Source: Candidatus Binataceae bacterium
GTDB lineage: Bacteria; Desulfobacterota; Binatia; Binatales; Binataceae
NCBI GenBank assembly: GCA_035308025.1
Contig: DATGHL010000042.1
Coordinates: 1 to 64,000 of the forward strand
Direction of reading: 5' to 3'
Length of the DNA: 64,000 bases
The position numbers and the translations under genes are program-made. Every line of letters begins with the position of its first letter. Positions within the stretch are counted from its first letter, which is position 1. Below, piece by piece: positions 14,882 to 23,870 of this stretch. The notes under the pieces were generated by a model that was given only the letters and a program-made list of their open reading frames with translations, had not been told where the DNA came from and searched no databases.

Positions 14882-16381
14882 ATGGCCCGAATCAAAAAAT
14901 TGCTGATCGCGAATCGCGGCGAGATCGCTGTTCGGATCATCCGCAGCGCGCGCACCATGGGAATTCGCACTGTGGCGATCTATTCGGACGCCGACGCCGG
15001 CGCGGCCCACGCCGCGATGGCGGCGGAAGCGTGCCGAATCGGGCCGCCCGAACCGTCGGCCAGCTACCTGAATATCTCAGCGATACTCGAGGCCGCGCGC
15101 GCAACCGGCGCCGACGCGATTCATCCCGGTTACGGTTTCCTCTCGGAGCGCCCCGAGTTCGCACGCGCGGTCAGCGCTGCGGGCCTTATCTTCGTTGGAC
15201 CGCCCGCCGAAGTGATGGCCGCAGTGGGCGACAAGCTCGCGGCGCGTCGGCTGGCGCTTGGCGCCGGCGTGCCGGTCGTACCTGGAATCGAGACCGCCGA
15301 TCTTGATTCGGCGCGCTCGTTCGGCGCCAAGGCCGGCTTTCCGATCCTCGTGAAGGCGGCGGCGGGCGGCGGCGGCCGCGGCATGCGCGTGGTTGAGAGC
15401 GCGCGCGACCTCGAGGCCGCGCTCGAAGCGGCGTCGCGCGAGGCGGCTTCGGCCTTCGGCGACGGCCGGGTTTTCCTCGAGAAATATCTGGCGCGTCCGC
15501 GGCATATCGAGGTGCAAATCCTCGGCGATCATCATGGCGAGGTAATCGCGTTGGGCGAGCGCGAATGCTCGCTACAGCGGCGTCATCAGAAGTTGATCGA
15601 GGAATCGCCGGCGCCGGGATTATCCGATCAACTGCACGCGGCGCTGATTGAGGCCGCACTGCGCCTCGCGCGCGCCGCCGGCTATTGCAATGCCGGTACG
15701 GCAGAGTTCTTGGTTGACGGTGACGAGTTCTATTTCCTTGAAGTTAACGCGCGGCTGCAGGTCGAGCATCCGGTGACGGAAATCCGCTTCGGCCGCGACC
15801 TGGTCTGCGATCAGCTCGAAATCGCTGCCGGGGAGCATGTTACGCCGGCGGCGGCGCCCACCGCGCACGCGATCGAATGTCGAATCAACGCAGAGGACGC
15901 GGCGCATCATTTCCGTCCCGCCACCGGCACGGTGCTGCGACTGACTATCCCGGCTGGCCCCGGCGTCCGCGTCGATACCCATCTGGCTGCGGGCGCGGAA
16001 ATTTCGTCTTACTACGACAGCCTGCTCGCCAAGGTAATCTGTTGGGGTGAGAGCCGCGAGCAGGCGCGCCAGCGGATGCTCGGCGCACTCGACGAATTTT
16101 CGCTGCTCGGTGTTCATCATAGCGCGGCTTTTCTGCGCGACGTCATTGCCAGTGAGCCATTCGCCTCCGCCGAGCTTTCGACCCGCTTCATCCCCGATCA
16201 TTTTCCCGCCTGGCATCCGCACGAAGATCAGCTTAAAGCCGCGCTGATCGCGGCGGCGTTGCAAGGTGACGGCAGATCCGAACTAACGGCGGATCGCGCC
16301 GCGCCCGTGGCGGACGGCGCGCGTGCGGCGCGATCGCCGTGGACGCAACTCGGCCAGTTCGAGCCGTGGAGCCGCCGATGA
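14882..16381 (+). CDS. biotin carboxylase subunit of an acyl-CoA carboxylase
   Basis: Carboxylates protein-bound biotin with ATP and bicarbonate. ATG 14882 gives 499 residues starting MARIKKLLIANRGEIAVRII. The ATP-grasp core has PILVKAAAGGGGRGMRVV and the catalytic region FLEVNARLQVEHPVTEI with GECS-like ERECSLQRRHQKLIEESPAP. The C-terminus runs past the normal BC domain into a linker (SPWTQLGQF) typical of the fused alpha chains of MccA/PccA. The BCCP gene begins in the stop codon (ATGA). Length of the two together, 665 residues, equals one MccA/PccA alpha chain. No carboxyltransferase gene is adjacent, so the substrate is unknown. Confidence 0.9.
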   Translation: MARIKKLLIANRGEIAVRIIRSARTMGIRTVAIYSDADAGAAHAAMAAEACRIGPPEPSASYLNISAILEAARATGADAIHPGYGFLSERPEFARAVSAAGLIFVGPPAEVMAAVGDKLAARRLALGAGVPVVPGIETADLDSARSFGAKAGFPILVKAAAGGGGRGMRVVESARDLEAALEAASREAASAFGDGRVFLEKYLARPRHIEVQILGDHHGEVIALGERECSLQRRHQKLIEESPAPGLSDQLHAALIEAALRLARAAGYCNAGTAEFLVDGDEFYFLEVNARLQVEHPVTEIRFGRDLVCDQLEIAAGEHVTPAAAPTAHAIECRINAEDAAHHFRPATGTVLRLTIPAGPGVRVDTHLAAGAEISSYYDSLLAKVICWGESREQARQRMLGALDEFSLLGVHHSAAFLRDVIASEPFASAELSTRFIPDHFPAWHPHEDQLKAALIAAALQGDGRSELTADRAAPVADGARAARSPWTQLGQFEPWSRR

Positions 16382-16878
16382 AGCTCCGGCTGTCCGGCGA
16401 TCCGCGAGAATTCGAGGTCGAAATCGTCTCGCGCACGCCGACATCAGCCCGCGTGCGAATCGACGGCGAGGAGCTCGAAGCGCAGCTTGAGTCGGCCGGG
16501 GGCGGTGACATCCTGCGGTTCGGCGGGGTTACTGCACGCGTGGCCGTCGCTAGCCGCCGCGACGCAATCCTCGTCGCCGTGGGACCCGCGCACTTCGAGT
16601 TCACCAGCGGCGCTGGCGCCGGCCGCCGACGCGGCCGCGGTATCGCTGCGCGCGAAGTCGTCGCGCCGATGCCCGGCAAGGTGCTGAAAATCCTGATCGC
16701 CGAGGGCGATCGGGTCGAAAGCGGAGCGGCCCTGATCGTACTGGAAGCGATGAAGATGGAAACCACGCTAGCCGCCGAAGGCCCGGCGGTGATCGGCAGG
16801 ATTCGCGTCGCCGCCGGCGCGATGGTGGATCATGGCGCGGTCCTGCTCGAACTCAGTCCGCCGCCGTCAGATTCATAA
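16378..16878 (+). CDS. biotin carboxyl carrier protein domain (BT-BCCP) of the same carboxylase
   Basis: A 166-residue protein beginning at ATG 16378 inside the stop of the biotin carboxylase gene. About residues 1-85 are a beta-rich region like the BT linker domain of MccA/PccA; the C-terminal biotinyl domain carries APMPGKVLKILIAEGDRV and the biotinylation motif VLEAMKMET. In most relatives this is one polypeptide with the carboxylase; here it is separate, either a natural fission with translational coupling or a frameshift. It converges with a small minus-strand gene, overlapping by 26 bp. Confidence 0.88.
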   Translation: MKLRLSGDPREFEVEIVSRTPTSARVRIDGEELEAQLESAGGGDILRFGGVTARVAVASRRDAILVAVGPAHFEFTSGAGAGRRRGRGIAAREVVAPMPGKVLKILIAEGDRVESGAALIVLEAMKMETTLAAEGPAVIGRIRVAAGAMVDHGAVLLELSPPPSDS

Positions 16879-17131
16879 TCGAGCGAATCCGCTCGTCCAG
16901 TCCGCTGAGCCACTCAGCGAAGTCGGAGTCGCGTTCAACGACGATTTCGAGCTTGCCGCCGGCAAGTATCTTCATCCGCCCGGGGCTTTCCGTGCGCAGC
17001 GGGATCACCAGCGCCTCGCGCGATATACCGAGTGCGTCGGTAATCGTAAAAATTTGCTCAATCTCGTTGAGTGAAACCGCTTTCAGCAAAATCTTACACT
17101 CTTCTCGCGCGCTGCGTGAAAAGGCTGTCAA
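16853..17131 (-). CDS. small hypothetical protein
   Basis: A 92-residue frame starting at TTG 17131. The sequence looks like a compact alpha/beta domain: CKILLKAVSLNEIEQIFTIT, a strand with REALVIPLRT, GRMKILAGGKLEIVVERD, then a helix DFAEWLSGLDERIRSIM. It has protein-like composition and no low-complexity bias, but I do not recognise the family. It overlaps the BCCP gene tail to tail by 26 bp and faces away from the cold-shock gene. Confidence 0.5.
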   Translation of the reverse strand: MTAFSRSAREECKILLKAVSLNEIEQIFTITDALGISREALVIPLRTESPGRMKILAGGKLEIVVERDSDFAEWLSGLDERIRSIMNLTAAD

Positions 17132-17253
17132 GTTGGAATCTTGACGCAGCTCGCAGACTCGCCTGCTCGCTCCGCTCCGCTTCGCTAGCGGCTGCCCTCT
17201 TTACATACGGCGCGCAGAGCCTAAGCTCAAGGAGTGGCGTTGCGGAGGCTCAA

Positions 17254-17457
17254 GTGTTCGGCACCATCAAGAAAATAATCAAGGACAAGGGCTTCGGTTT
17301 TATTGTCCCCGACGACGGCACCGACGAGGTGTTTTTTCATCGCTCGCGGCTCGGCCCGAAGATGTACTTCGAGGATTTGCGAGAGGGCGCGGAAGTCCAG
17401 TTCGAGGTTCGCCCGGGCGACAAGGGCCCGCAAGCCTTTAATGTGAGATTGCGCTGA
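17254..17457 (+). CDS. cold-shock domain protein
   Basis: Single-domain OB-fold nucleic-acid chaperone of the CspA family, 67 residues. GTG 17254 is supported by GGAGG 5 bp upstream. RNP1 appears as KGFGFI and RNP2 as VFFHRS; the N-terminus MFGTIKKIIKD is typical. An upstream in-frame extension lacks homology and is rejected. The C-terminal half (GDKGPQAFNVRLR) has the expected GPQA motif. Whether it is cold-induced is not shown by the sequence. Confidence 0.92.
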   Translation: MFGTIKKIIKDKGFGFIVPDDGTDEVFFHRSRLGPKMYFEDLREGAEVQFEVRPGDKGPQAFNVRLR

Positions 17458-17536
17458 CACTATCCGGGCCAGGAGCGGCGGAGTCTGCGACGCGTGGGCA
17501 AAGTCAGTTACGACTGTGGCCTTCTCGTTTACCGCT

Positions 17537-18508
17537 CTAGCGCGGGAAGACGACTCGTTTGGCCTGCTCGAGTGGAAAATCCACCGCGCCGAGGTCATCT
17601 TTTCCTCCGATGTTCTGGTTTCCGTAGCCGTCCTCCGTCCCTTCGATTGTTTTGCCTCCAACTATCGTAACTCGAAGCTTGTACTTGGCGTTATCGGCTC
17701 CGAGAATATCTATCGCAGTTATCTTGGAATAATCGACCGATTGCCCGCTCTCTAAATGAAGTCCGTCGCCGTACGCGTTGAAGTAGAAGCCATCGTCGTA
17801 GACCCACATCGCGGTTCCATCAATTTTCGTGATCACCACGGACTTTGGCGGAGCATTAAGGTTCGGCGGAGGTGAGCTATCGGCGATCGTAGCGGCAGCA
17901 GCGCTCGCAATCACAGGTATCCGTTCGGCGAGCTTTTGCACGGTACCCGGCGCGTCGGCGGCGTCCTGATTGGCTTGCTGGGTTTTTTCGCCCACCAACT
18001 GCGCCTGTCCCTGCTGTTTGGCGTTGTTGACGGCGGCGACGTTGCTCGCCACCGCCGATACCTGAATCTCATAGCTCATCGTCGTCTTCAGGCAGTCCTG
18101 ATATTGGGCCGCGTCGATCCGACCGCTCTGCTGCGCAATACAGCAGTTCTTACAGAGTATGCCGAGCCTTTGCGCGCCTTCCGTAAGATCCTGGATCTTG
18201 TCGTGCCCGATGACCACGTCGCCATTGGTCTTTAGGAAATGGAGACTCGTGTCGAGTTTGGGCGCCGTCTGCTGGAAGATGGCGTCGCATGGGCCTGGAC
18301 GGTTGACGTAGATGAAAAACGCGATGACGCCAAGAACGCCCGCTGCGAGCGCGCTCAATAACAGCAGCCGTCCGGCGCTATGGTCGCGCGACTGAGGAGC
18401 GGCGTTTTGGGCAGGCGATGGTTGCGAAGGATTCAGCGACGCGCCGCAGTGGCCACAGAATCGAGCTTGGGGATTGGCAAGGTCCCGGCCGCAGTGAGTG
18501 CAAACCAT
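17537..18508 (-). CDS. zinc-ribbon, single-TM hypothetical protein
   Basis: A 323-residue protein with an N-terminal zinc ribbon (C3, C6, C18, C21: CTHCGRDL and CGHCGAS), a Pro/Ser/Gln linker, one TM helix (about 47-68) and a large extracytoplasmic domain. That domain contains an acidic/Ala-rich helical region (about 120-200), an unusual CKNCC cluster, and a C-terminal beta-rich part (VVITKIDGTAMWVYDDGFYF). ATG 18508 follows GGAGGAGG; a TTG seven codons upstream overlaps that Shine-Dalgarno and is rejected. Zinc ribbons at the N-terminus of membrane proteins are common in uncharacterised bacterial families; no function is assigned. Confidence 0.75.
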   Translation of the reverse strand: MVCTHCGRDLANPQARFCGHCGASLNPSQPSPAQNAAPQSRDHSAGRLLLLSALAAGVLGVIAFFIYVNRPGPCDAIFQQTAPKLDTSLHFLKTNGDVVIGHDKIQDLTEGAQRLGILCKNCCIAQQSGRIDAAQYQDCLKTTMSYEIQVSAVASNVAAVNNAKQQGQAQLVGEKTQQANQDAADAPGTVQKLAERIPVIASAAAATIADSSPPPNLNAPPKSVVITKIDGTAMWVYDDGFYFNAYGDGLHLESGQSVDYSKITAIDILGADNAKYKLRVTIVGGKTIEGTEDGYGNQNIGGKDDLGAVDFPLEQAKRVVFPR

Positions 18509-18560
18509 CGCCGCACTACCTCCTCCCAAGCGGCCGCGCCGCGCGGCTTGCGGCCAGGTC

Positions 18561-19121
18561 TTATGAGCGCATCAGTTCGGCTTCATCCTGCGCGAGGGTT
18601 GCATAGACTTCGCGATCGATTTGGCGATAGCGCGCGAGGACCTCGTCGGCGCGCTCTTCGTTGCCTTCTTCGCGGGCGATTTCACGCATCTTCTTTTCGA
18701 TCCAGGAGAGATGCCAAGTCTCGTCCTCGGTGACAGACTTAAGGGTCTCAAGCGTGGAGGCCTCGACATTCGGCAACGCGGCATGCGCCATATAGCGGCT
18801 CTGTGCGCGCTCCTCGACGATCACTGTCAGGCCGAGAATCTCGACGATACCCTTGGGCACGCCAGTGCGCAGACCGAGGCGGCGCTGGTAGCCGTCCGCC
18901 ACTGCGACGGGTGCACCACCGAGGTCGGCAATCTGCCGGGTCCAGAGCCAGGCGTGGCGCGTCTCGTCGGACAGATGCTTCGACAGCTTGACCTGCGAGT
19001 CCGCATCCTTGATATGCCCGAGCAGATTAAAGAGTAAACGCGCGCCGCGCAGTTCCGCGTCGCGATAGAAGCTGAAAATCAATATCTGCTTTTCGTTGGC
19101 AGACATTGCACTCAAATCCAT
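18561..19121 (-). CDS. ferritin-like diiron protein
   Basis: A 186-residue four-helix-bundle protein. ATG 19121 with GGAGGAG upstream is preferred over a longer form. Diiron ligands can be seen as paired E...ExxH motifs: RDAELRGARL and SDETRHAWLW in the first pair of helices, VEERAQSRY and TEDETWHLSWI in the second. This arrangement is found in ferritin-like oxidases such as the MiaE-type and related families; iron storage, oxidation or hydroxylation cannot be told apart. Divergent from the ZIP transporter gene, which may link it to metal homeostasis. Confidence 0.75.
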   Translation of the reverse strand: MDLSAMSANEKQILIFSFYRDAELRGARLLFNLLGHIKDADSQVKLSKHLSDETRHAWLWTRQIADLGGAPVAVADGYQRRLGLRTGVPKGIVEILGLTVIVEERAQSRYMAHAALPNVEASTLETLKSVTEDETWHLSWIEKKMREIAREEGNEERADEVLARYRQIDREVYATLAQDEAELMRS

Positions 19122-19363
19122 CAGATTAAGATCTCCTCCGCCACCCCTTTTGCTTGATGGTCTGTATGCTTGCTTGAGCGCCAAACCGTTGTTGCGCGTA
19201 GCAGATTGCGTTGCGCAGGTTGGGCGAACGCAGACAAGGCTGTTCCAAGATCAACTATGTGATCCAGCCGGGCCGGTCAATAATGGGTCCGCGCGGAATC
19301 CACAAGTTTGACCGGGCAGAAGCGGACGCGAGGCCATCGCTTGCCGCGCCGAAACTCGGAATA

Positions 19364-20098
19364 ATGCCTGCACCCATGCGCTCGATGGCGATAACCTTTG
19401 CGAGCCTGACGCTGGTGTCCACCGGATTGGGCGGCCTCGCCGCGATTCGGTTTCGTGACCGGATGCATCTGCTTCTGGGTTTCAGCTCGGGAGCGGTAAT
19501 CGCAGTGGCCCTGTTCGAGTTGCTGCCGGAGGTCTTCGCCCTCGACGGTGGAGCCCCGGTGATGCCCTTTGCGGCAGTAGGATTCCTTGCGCTGTTCGCG
19601 CTGGAGCGTTTCACCGCGATGCATCGGGCGCGCGAGCACGCCCACGCGCGGGAAGCCCACGCGCAGGAGATGGGGATCGTGGTCGCGGCGGGGCTGTCGC
19701 TGCATAGCTTTCTCGACGGCGTCGCGATTGGAGTCGGCTTTCAGACTAACGCTCACGTCGGCCTGCTGATCGCGCTCGCGGTGATCGCGCACGATCTAAG
19801 CGACGGCTTGAACACGGTGACCGTCGTGCTGGCGCACGGTAATCCGCTCAGACGCGCGTGGCGCTGGCTGCTGGTGGATATGGCGGCTCCAGTCCTGGGG
19901 ACGGCCACTACGCTGGCGCTCCATCTCAATCACGGGATTCTGCCGTGGCTTCTCGCCTTCTTCGCCGGGTCATTTCTATATGTTGGAGCCTCTGATCTTC
20001 TGCCTGAAGCGCGCGAGCATGATTCGCCCCTGGTCGGGATCGCCACTGCCGCGGGGATGCTCGCGATGTATCTGACCACGCGATTGCTGCGCGGCTGA
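19364..20098 (+). CDS. ZIP family divalent metal transporter
   Basis: Inner-membrane importer of Zn2+/Fe2+ type cations, eight TM helices. The metal path is visible in TM4 (LSLHSFLDGVAIGVGF) and TM5 (VIAHDLSDGLNTV), with a His-rich cytoplasmic loop before them (REHAHAREAHAQE), as in ZIP/ZupT proteins. ATG 19364 gives 244 residues, close to ZupT length; earlier in-frame ATGs would add a non-hydrophobic leader. TM5 lacks the usual HxxPEG and has HDLSDG instead, a variant seen in a bacterial ZIP subgroup. Divergent from the ferritin-like gene. Confidence 0.85.
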   Translation: MPAPMRSMAITFASLTLVSTGLGGLAAIRFRDRMHLLLGFSSGAVIAVALFELLPEVFALDGGAPVMPFAAVGFLALFALERFTAMHRAREHAHAREAHAQEMGIVVAAGLSLHSFLDGVAIGVGFQTNAHVGLLIALAVIAHDLSDGLNTVTVVLAHGNPLRRAWRWLLVDMAAPVLGTATTLALHLNHGILPWLLAFFAGSFLYVGASDLLPEAREHDSPLVGIATAAGMLAMYLTTRLLRG

Positions 20099-20289
20099 AT
20101 TGCGCGCGATTTTTTATGGATTAGACGCATGAGGGTTGAACTCAGCGGCGCGGTACTTGCTTCTCGCTCACCTTGTTGTAGAAATACGCCTATCGAAACT
20201 TATGCGTTTTCAGGGTTGCAAAAATAAACTAATGGAGCGAGCGGACGAGTCTGCGCTGCATTCAAAGCAAGGATTGAGGCGGCTGTAGG

Positions 20290-21426
20290 ATGGCCCCGAC
20301 CGCAGACTCGTATTGGTTGGCGCTGCGGCGCGTGCACGGGATCGGTCCGCGCACCGCGCATATTCTGCTCGAGCGCTTCGGCTCGGCTGAGGCGGTTTTC
20401 CATCAGACTGAAGGAGAGATTGCCGGCGCCGGAATCTCGCGGACGGCGGCGCGCAATATACTCGAATTCGAGGACTTTGCGCCGCTCGAAAAGGAGCTTT
20501 GCGAGCTGCCCAAAATCAACGCCCGATTGGTTCGATGGACTGACGCGGATTATCCGATAAATCTCCGCCACATCGCCGATCCGCCACCCTATTTTTTCCT
20601 TCGCGGCGCGATTACCGCCGACGACCCCAAATGCGTCGCCGTAGTGGGGGCGCGCACTGCCAGTGACGGCGGGCGTCGTATGGCGCAAAGGCTTGGGCTG
20701 GAGCTCGCGGCGAAAGGTTTCACCGTGGTCAGCGGTCTGGCGCGCGGAATCGATTCCGACGCCCATCAGGGGGCGCTCGACGCGCGCGGCAAGACCATCG
20801 CCGTGCTTGGATGCGGGGTCGACGTGATCTATCCGCCTGAGAATCGCAAGCTGGCGGAGGCCATAATCGAAGGGAATGGGGCAATAATTTCCGAATTGCC
20901 GATCGGCACACCACCGATCGCCGAGAATTTCCCGGCGCGCAATCGTCTGATCTCCGGCTGGTGCCTCGGGGTGGTGATCGTCGAGGCGGCGGAGAAGAGC
21001 GGCTCACTGATCACAGCGCGGATGGCGCTTGAGCAAAATCGCCAGGTCTTTGCCGTGCCCGGCAGCCCGCTGACCGGGAAAACCCGCGGCAGCAATCGAC
21101 TCCTCAAAGAGGGCGCGCGGCTGGTCGAATGTGTCGAAGACGTGCTTGAGGAGCTGCTCCCGCAATTGGGCGAAGCCGGGAAACTTAGAGCCGGAGGCGG
21201 GACCCCTGAGGGAGATCGCAGCAGGCTTGACGAGGGGGCGCTCAAGCAGGAATCGATGGAAGTTCAGAACATCCTGTTGCAGCTTAAGAGTGCTGACAGA
21301 TTGCATGTTGACGCGCTTATTGAGGCGTGTCGGCTCAACGCGCAAACCGTGCTTAAGTTGATGCTCGAACTTGAGTTGCGCGGGATGGTCGTGCAACATC
21401 CGGGTAAGCTTTTCTCATTAGCCTAG
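20290..21426 (+). CDS. dprA: DNA-processing protein DprA
   Basis: Binds single-stranded DNA taken up during transformation and loads RecA. The 378-residue protein has an N-terminal SAM/HhH domain (about 8-60), the Rossmann-like DprA core with VVGARTASDGGRRMAQRLGL, SGLARGIDSDAHQGAL, LGCGVDVIYPPEN and NFPARNRLISGW, and a C-terminal winged helix (about 320-378). It precedes topA by 50 bp, a common arrangement. No other competence genes are in the window, so a role in DNA uptake is open. Confidence 0.94.
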   Translation: MAPTADSYWLALRRVHGIGPRTAHILLERFGSAEAVFHQTEGEIAGAGISRTAARNILEFEDFAPLEKELCELPKINARLVRWTDADYPINLRHIADPPPYFFLRGAITADDPKCVAVVGARTASDGGRRMAQRLGLELAAKGFTVVSGLARGIDSDAHQGALDARGKTIAVLGCGVDVIYPPENRKLAEAIIEGNGAIISELPIGTPPIAENFPARNRLISGWCLGVVIVEAAEKSGSLITARMALEQNRQVFAVPGSPLTGKTRGSNRLLKEGARLVECVEDVLEELLPQLGEAGKLRAGGGTPEGDRSRLDEGALKQESMEVQNILLQLKSADRLHVDALIEACRLNAQTVLKLMLELELRGMVVQHPGKLFSLA

Positions 21427-21476
21427 GAATCGTGTTCTAGGAAGCTGAAGCAAGAGAGCTGAAGCGAAGGTCTGCG

Positions 21477-23804
21477 GTGGCAAAAAACCTCGTCATAGTT
21501 GAATCTCCCGCCAAGGCCAAGACGATCAAGCGTTACTTGGGGCGCGACTTTACGGTGGCGCCGTCTGTGGGTCACGTCGTCGATCTGCCGAAGAGCCGGC
21601 TGGGGGTTGACCTCAAGCACAATTTCGCTCCCGAGTATCAGGTTATCCCGGCCAAGGCCAAGGTGATCGAAGGGATCAAGGAAGCGGCGCAGAACAAGGA
21701 CAATATCTATCTGGCCACCGATCCTGACCGCGAAGGGGAGGCGATCGCATGGCATATCGCCCAGCAGCTCGGCAACGTTTCCGGCGAAATCCATCGCGTG
21801 CTGCTCCACGAGATTACCGAGCGCGCGGTCAAGGAGGCGATCGCCCATCCGTCGCAAATTGACCAGAATCTGTTCGAGGCGCAGCAGGCACGCCGGGTGC
21901 TCGATCGTCTGGTCGGCTACCAGGTAAGTCCGCTCCTGTGGGACAAGGTCAAGCGCGGGATCAGCGCCGGGCGGGTGCAGTCGGTCGCCTTGCGGATCAT
22001 CGTCGAGCGCGAAAAGGAGCGCGAGGCCTTTCGCTCTGAGGAGTACTGGACGCTCGACGCGAACCTGTCCGCCGCCAATCCCCCGCCCTTCAAGGCGCGG
22101 CTCTACAGCTACAAGGGCGAGCGCATCGACAACAAGGCGATCAAGCTGGCCAAGCCGGTCGCCGACGATATTATCGCGGCGTGCGAGCGCGAAGCTTTCA
22201 CCGTCCGCAAGATCGAGCGCAAAGAGGTCCGGCGCAGCCCGACGCCGCCGTTTATCACCTCGCGGCTGCAGCAGGAGGCCTCGCGCAAGCTCTACTTTTC
22301 GCCCTCGCGCACGATGAAGCTCGCGCAGCGGCTCTACGAGGGCGTCGAGTTGGGCGACCAGGGCGCGATCGGCCTCATCACCTATATGCGGACCGACTCG
22401 CCGCGCGTCTCCGATGACGCTCTTACTTCGGTGCGCGGCTATATCGAAGGGCGCTACGGCAAGGAGTACCTGCCGGACAAGCCCAACTTCTATCGCTCGG
22501 GGAAGTCGGCGCAGGAAGCGCACGAAGCGATTCGGCCGACCGCCGTCGAGCGTGACCCGGAGTCGATGGCGCGCTATCTCGACAAGGATGCGTTGGCGCT
22601 CTACACGTTGATTTTCAATCGTTTCGTTTCGAGCCAGATGCCGCCGGCGGTTTACGATCGCACCGCAGTGGATATCGAAGCCGACGGCGCGGTCTTTCGC
22701 GCGACCGGCCAGGTGATGAAATTCGACGGCTTTATGCGCGTCTATCTCGAAGGTGAAGACGACGCACCCGCAGCCACCGACGAAGAGGCCAACCTGCCAG
22801 GGATGACCGAGGGCGAAGTGCTGAAGCTGCTGGGCTTTGTGCCGGAGCAGCATTTCACGCAGCCGCCGCCGCGCTTCTCGCAGGCGACGTTGATCAAGGA
22901 GCTCGAAGAGAAAGGGATCGGCCGCCCCTCGACCTACGCCGCGATCATGACGAGTATCCTGAACCGCGAGTACGTCGAAGAGGACGAGAGCAAGCGGCTG
23001 CGGCCGACCTCGCTCGGCCGCGTGGTCTGCGATCTGCTGGTCGCGGCTTTTCCGGATATTCTCGAAGCCGGCTTCACGGCGTCGATGGAGCAGGAGCTCG
23101 ACGGCGTCGAAGAGGGGCGCGAGAACTGGGTCAAAACCCTCAAGCGCTTTTACGGCCCGTTCGAGAAGCGGCTCGGCGAGGCTAAAAAGAAGATGCCCGC
23201 GGTCAAGCGCAACGGCCTGCCGACCGATCTCAAGTGCGAGCAGGACGGCGGCGCGATGGTGATCAAGTGGGGCCGCAACGGCGAGTTTCTGGCCTGCTCG
23301 AACTATCCCAAATGCACCAACACGGGAGAATTCGGGCGCGACGAGCAGGGCAATATCGTGGCGAAGGCGCCGACTGCGCCGGTGCTCAGCGACGAGACCT
23401 GTGAAAAGTGCGGCCGTCCGATGATGCGCCGGCGCTCGCGCTTCGGCGAGTTTCTCGGCTGCTCGGGCTATCCAGAGTGCGACGGGATCAAGCGCACGCG
23501 CGCCGCCGCGGCTTCGACCGGAGTAAGTTGCCCGGACTGCAAGGAAGGCGAAGTCCTCGAGCGCCGCAGCCGGCGCGGCAAGCTGTTCTTCGGTTGCGGC
23601 CGCTATCCGAAGTGCAAATTCGCGAGCTGGGATCGCGTCGTGCCGAAAGCTTGTCCGAGTTGCGGCTCCGCCTACCTGACCGAGAAGGTGACCAAGCGGG
23701 ACGGTGCGCGGCTGCTCTGCCCGAACAAGGAGTGCGGCTATCAGATCGCGGCCCCGGAACGCGCGCCCGAAGCAGCGGCTCCTCCGCCACCGCCAAGCGC
23801 ATAA
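21477..23804 (+). CDS. topA: DNA topoisomerase I
   Basis: Type IA enzyme that relaxes negative supercoils. GTG 21477 gives 775 residues: TOPRIM domain at the N-terminus (KNLVIVESPAKAKTIKRYLG and ATDPDREGEAIAWH), the toroidal domains, and the active-site Tyr303 in GLITYMRTDSPR. The C-terminal tail has four Cys4 zinc-ribbon modules (for example CSNYPKCTNTGEF, CEKCGRPMMRR, CPDCKEGEV and CPSCGSAYL), ending in an Ala/Pro-rich tail. Located between dprA and rsmI. A very long antisense frame opposite this gene is a codon-bias shadow. Confidence 0.96.
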   Translation: MAKNLVIVESPAKAKTIKRYLGRDFTVAPSVGHVVDLPKSRLGVDLKHNFAPEYQVIPAKAKVIEGIKEAAQNKDNIYLATDPDREGEAIAWHIAQQLGNVSGEIHRVLLHEITERAVKEAIAHPSQIDQNLFEAQQARRVLDRLVGYQVSPLLWDKVKRGISAGRVQSVALRIIVEREKEREAFRSEEYWTLDANLSAANPPPFKARLYSYKGERIDNKAIKLAKPVADDIIAACEREAFTVRKIERKEVRRSPTPPFITSRLQQEASRKLYFSPSRTMKLAQRLYEGVELGDQGAIGLITYMRTDSPRVSDDALTSVRGYIEGRYGKEYLPDKPNFYRSGKSAQEAHEAIRPTAVERDPESMARYLDKDALALYTLIFNRFVSSQMPPAVYDRTAVDIEADGAVFRATGQVMKFDGFMRVYLEGEDDAPAATDEEANLPGMTEGEVLKLLGFVPEQHFTQPPPRFSQATLIKELEEKGIGRPSTYAAIMTSILNREYVEEDESKRLRPTSLGRVVCDLLVAAFPDILEAGFTASMEQELDGVEEGRENWVKTLKRFYGPFEKRLGEAKKKMPAVKRNGLPTDLKCEQDGGAMVIKWGRNGEFLACSNYPKCTNTGEFGRDEQGNIVAKAPTAPVLSDETCEKCGRPMMRRRSRFGEFLGCSGYPECDGIKRTRAAAASTGVSCPDCKEGEVLERRSRRGKLFFGCGRYPKCKFASWDRVVPKACPSCGSAYLTEKVTKRDGARLLCPNKECGYQIAAPERAPEAAAPPPPPSA

Positions 23805-23870
23805 GCCCGCCACAATGTGCGCCGCGCTTGAGGTTGCGACCCCAAGCCAATCAACTGAAATCGACCCTTT

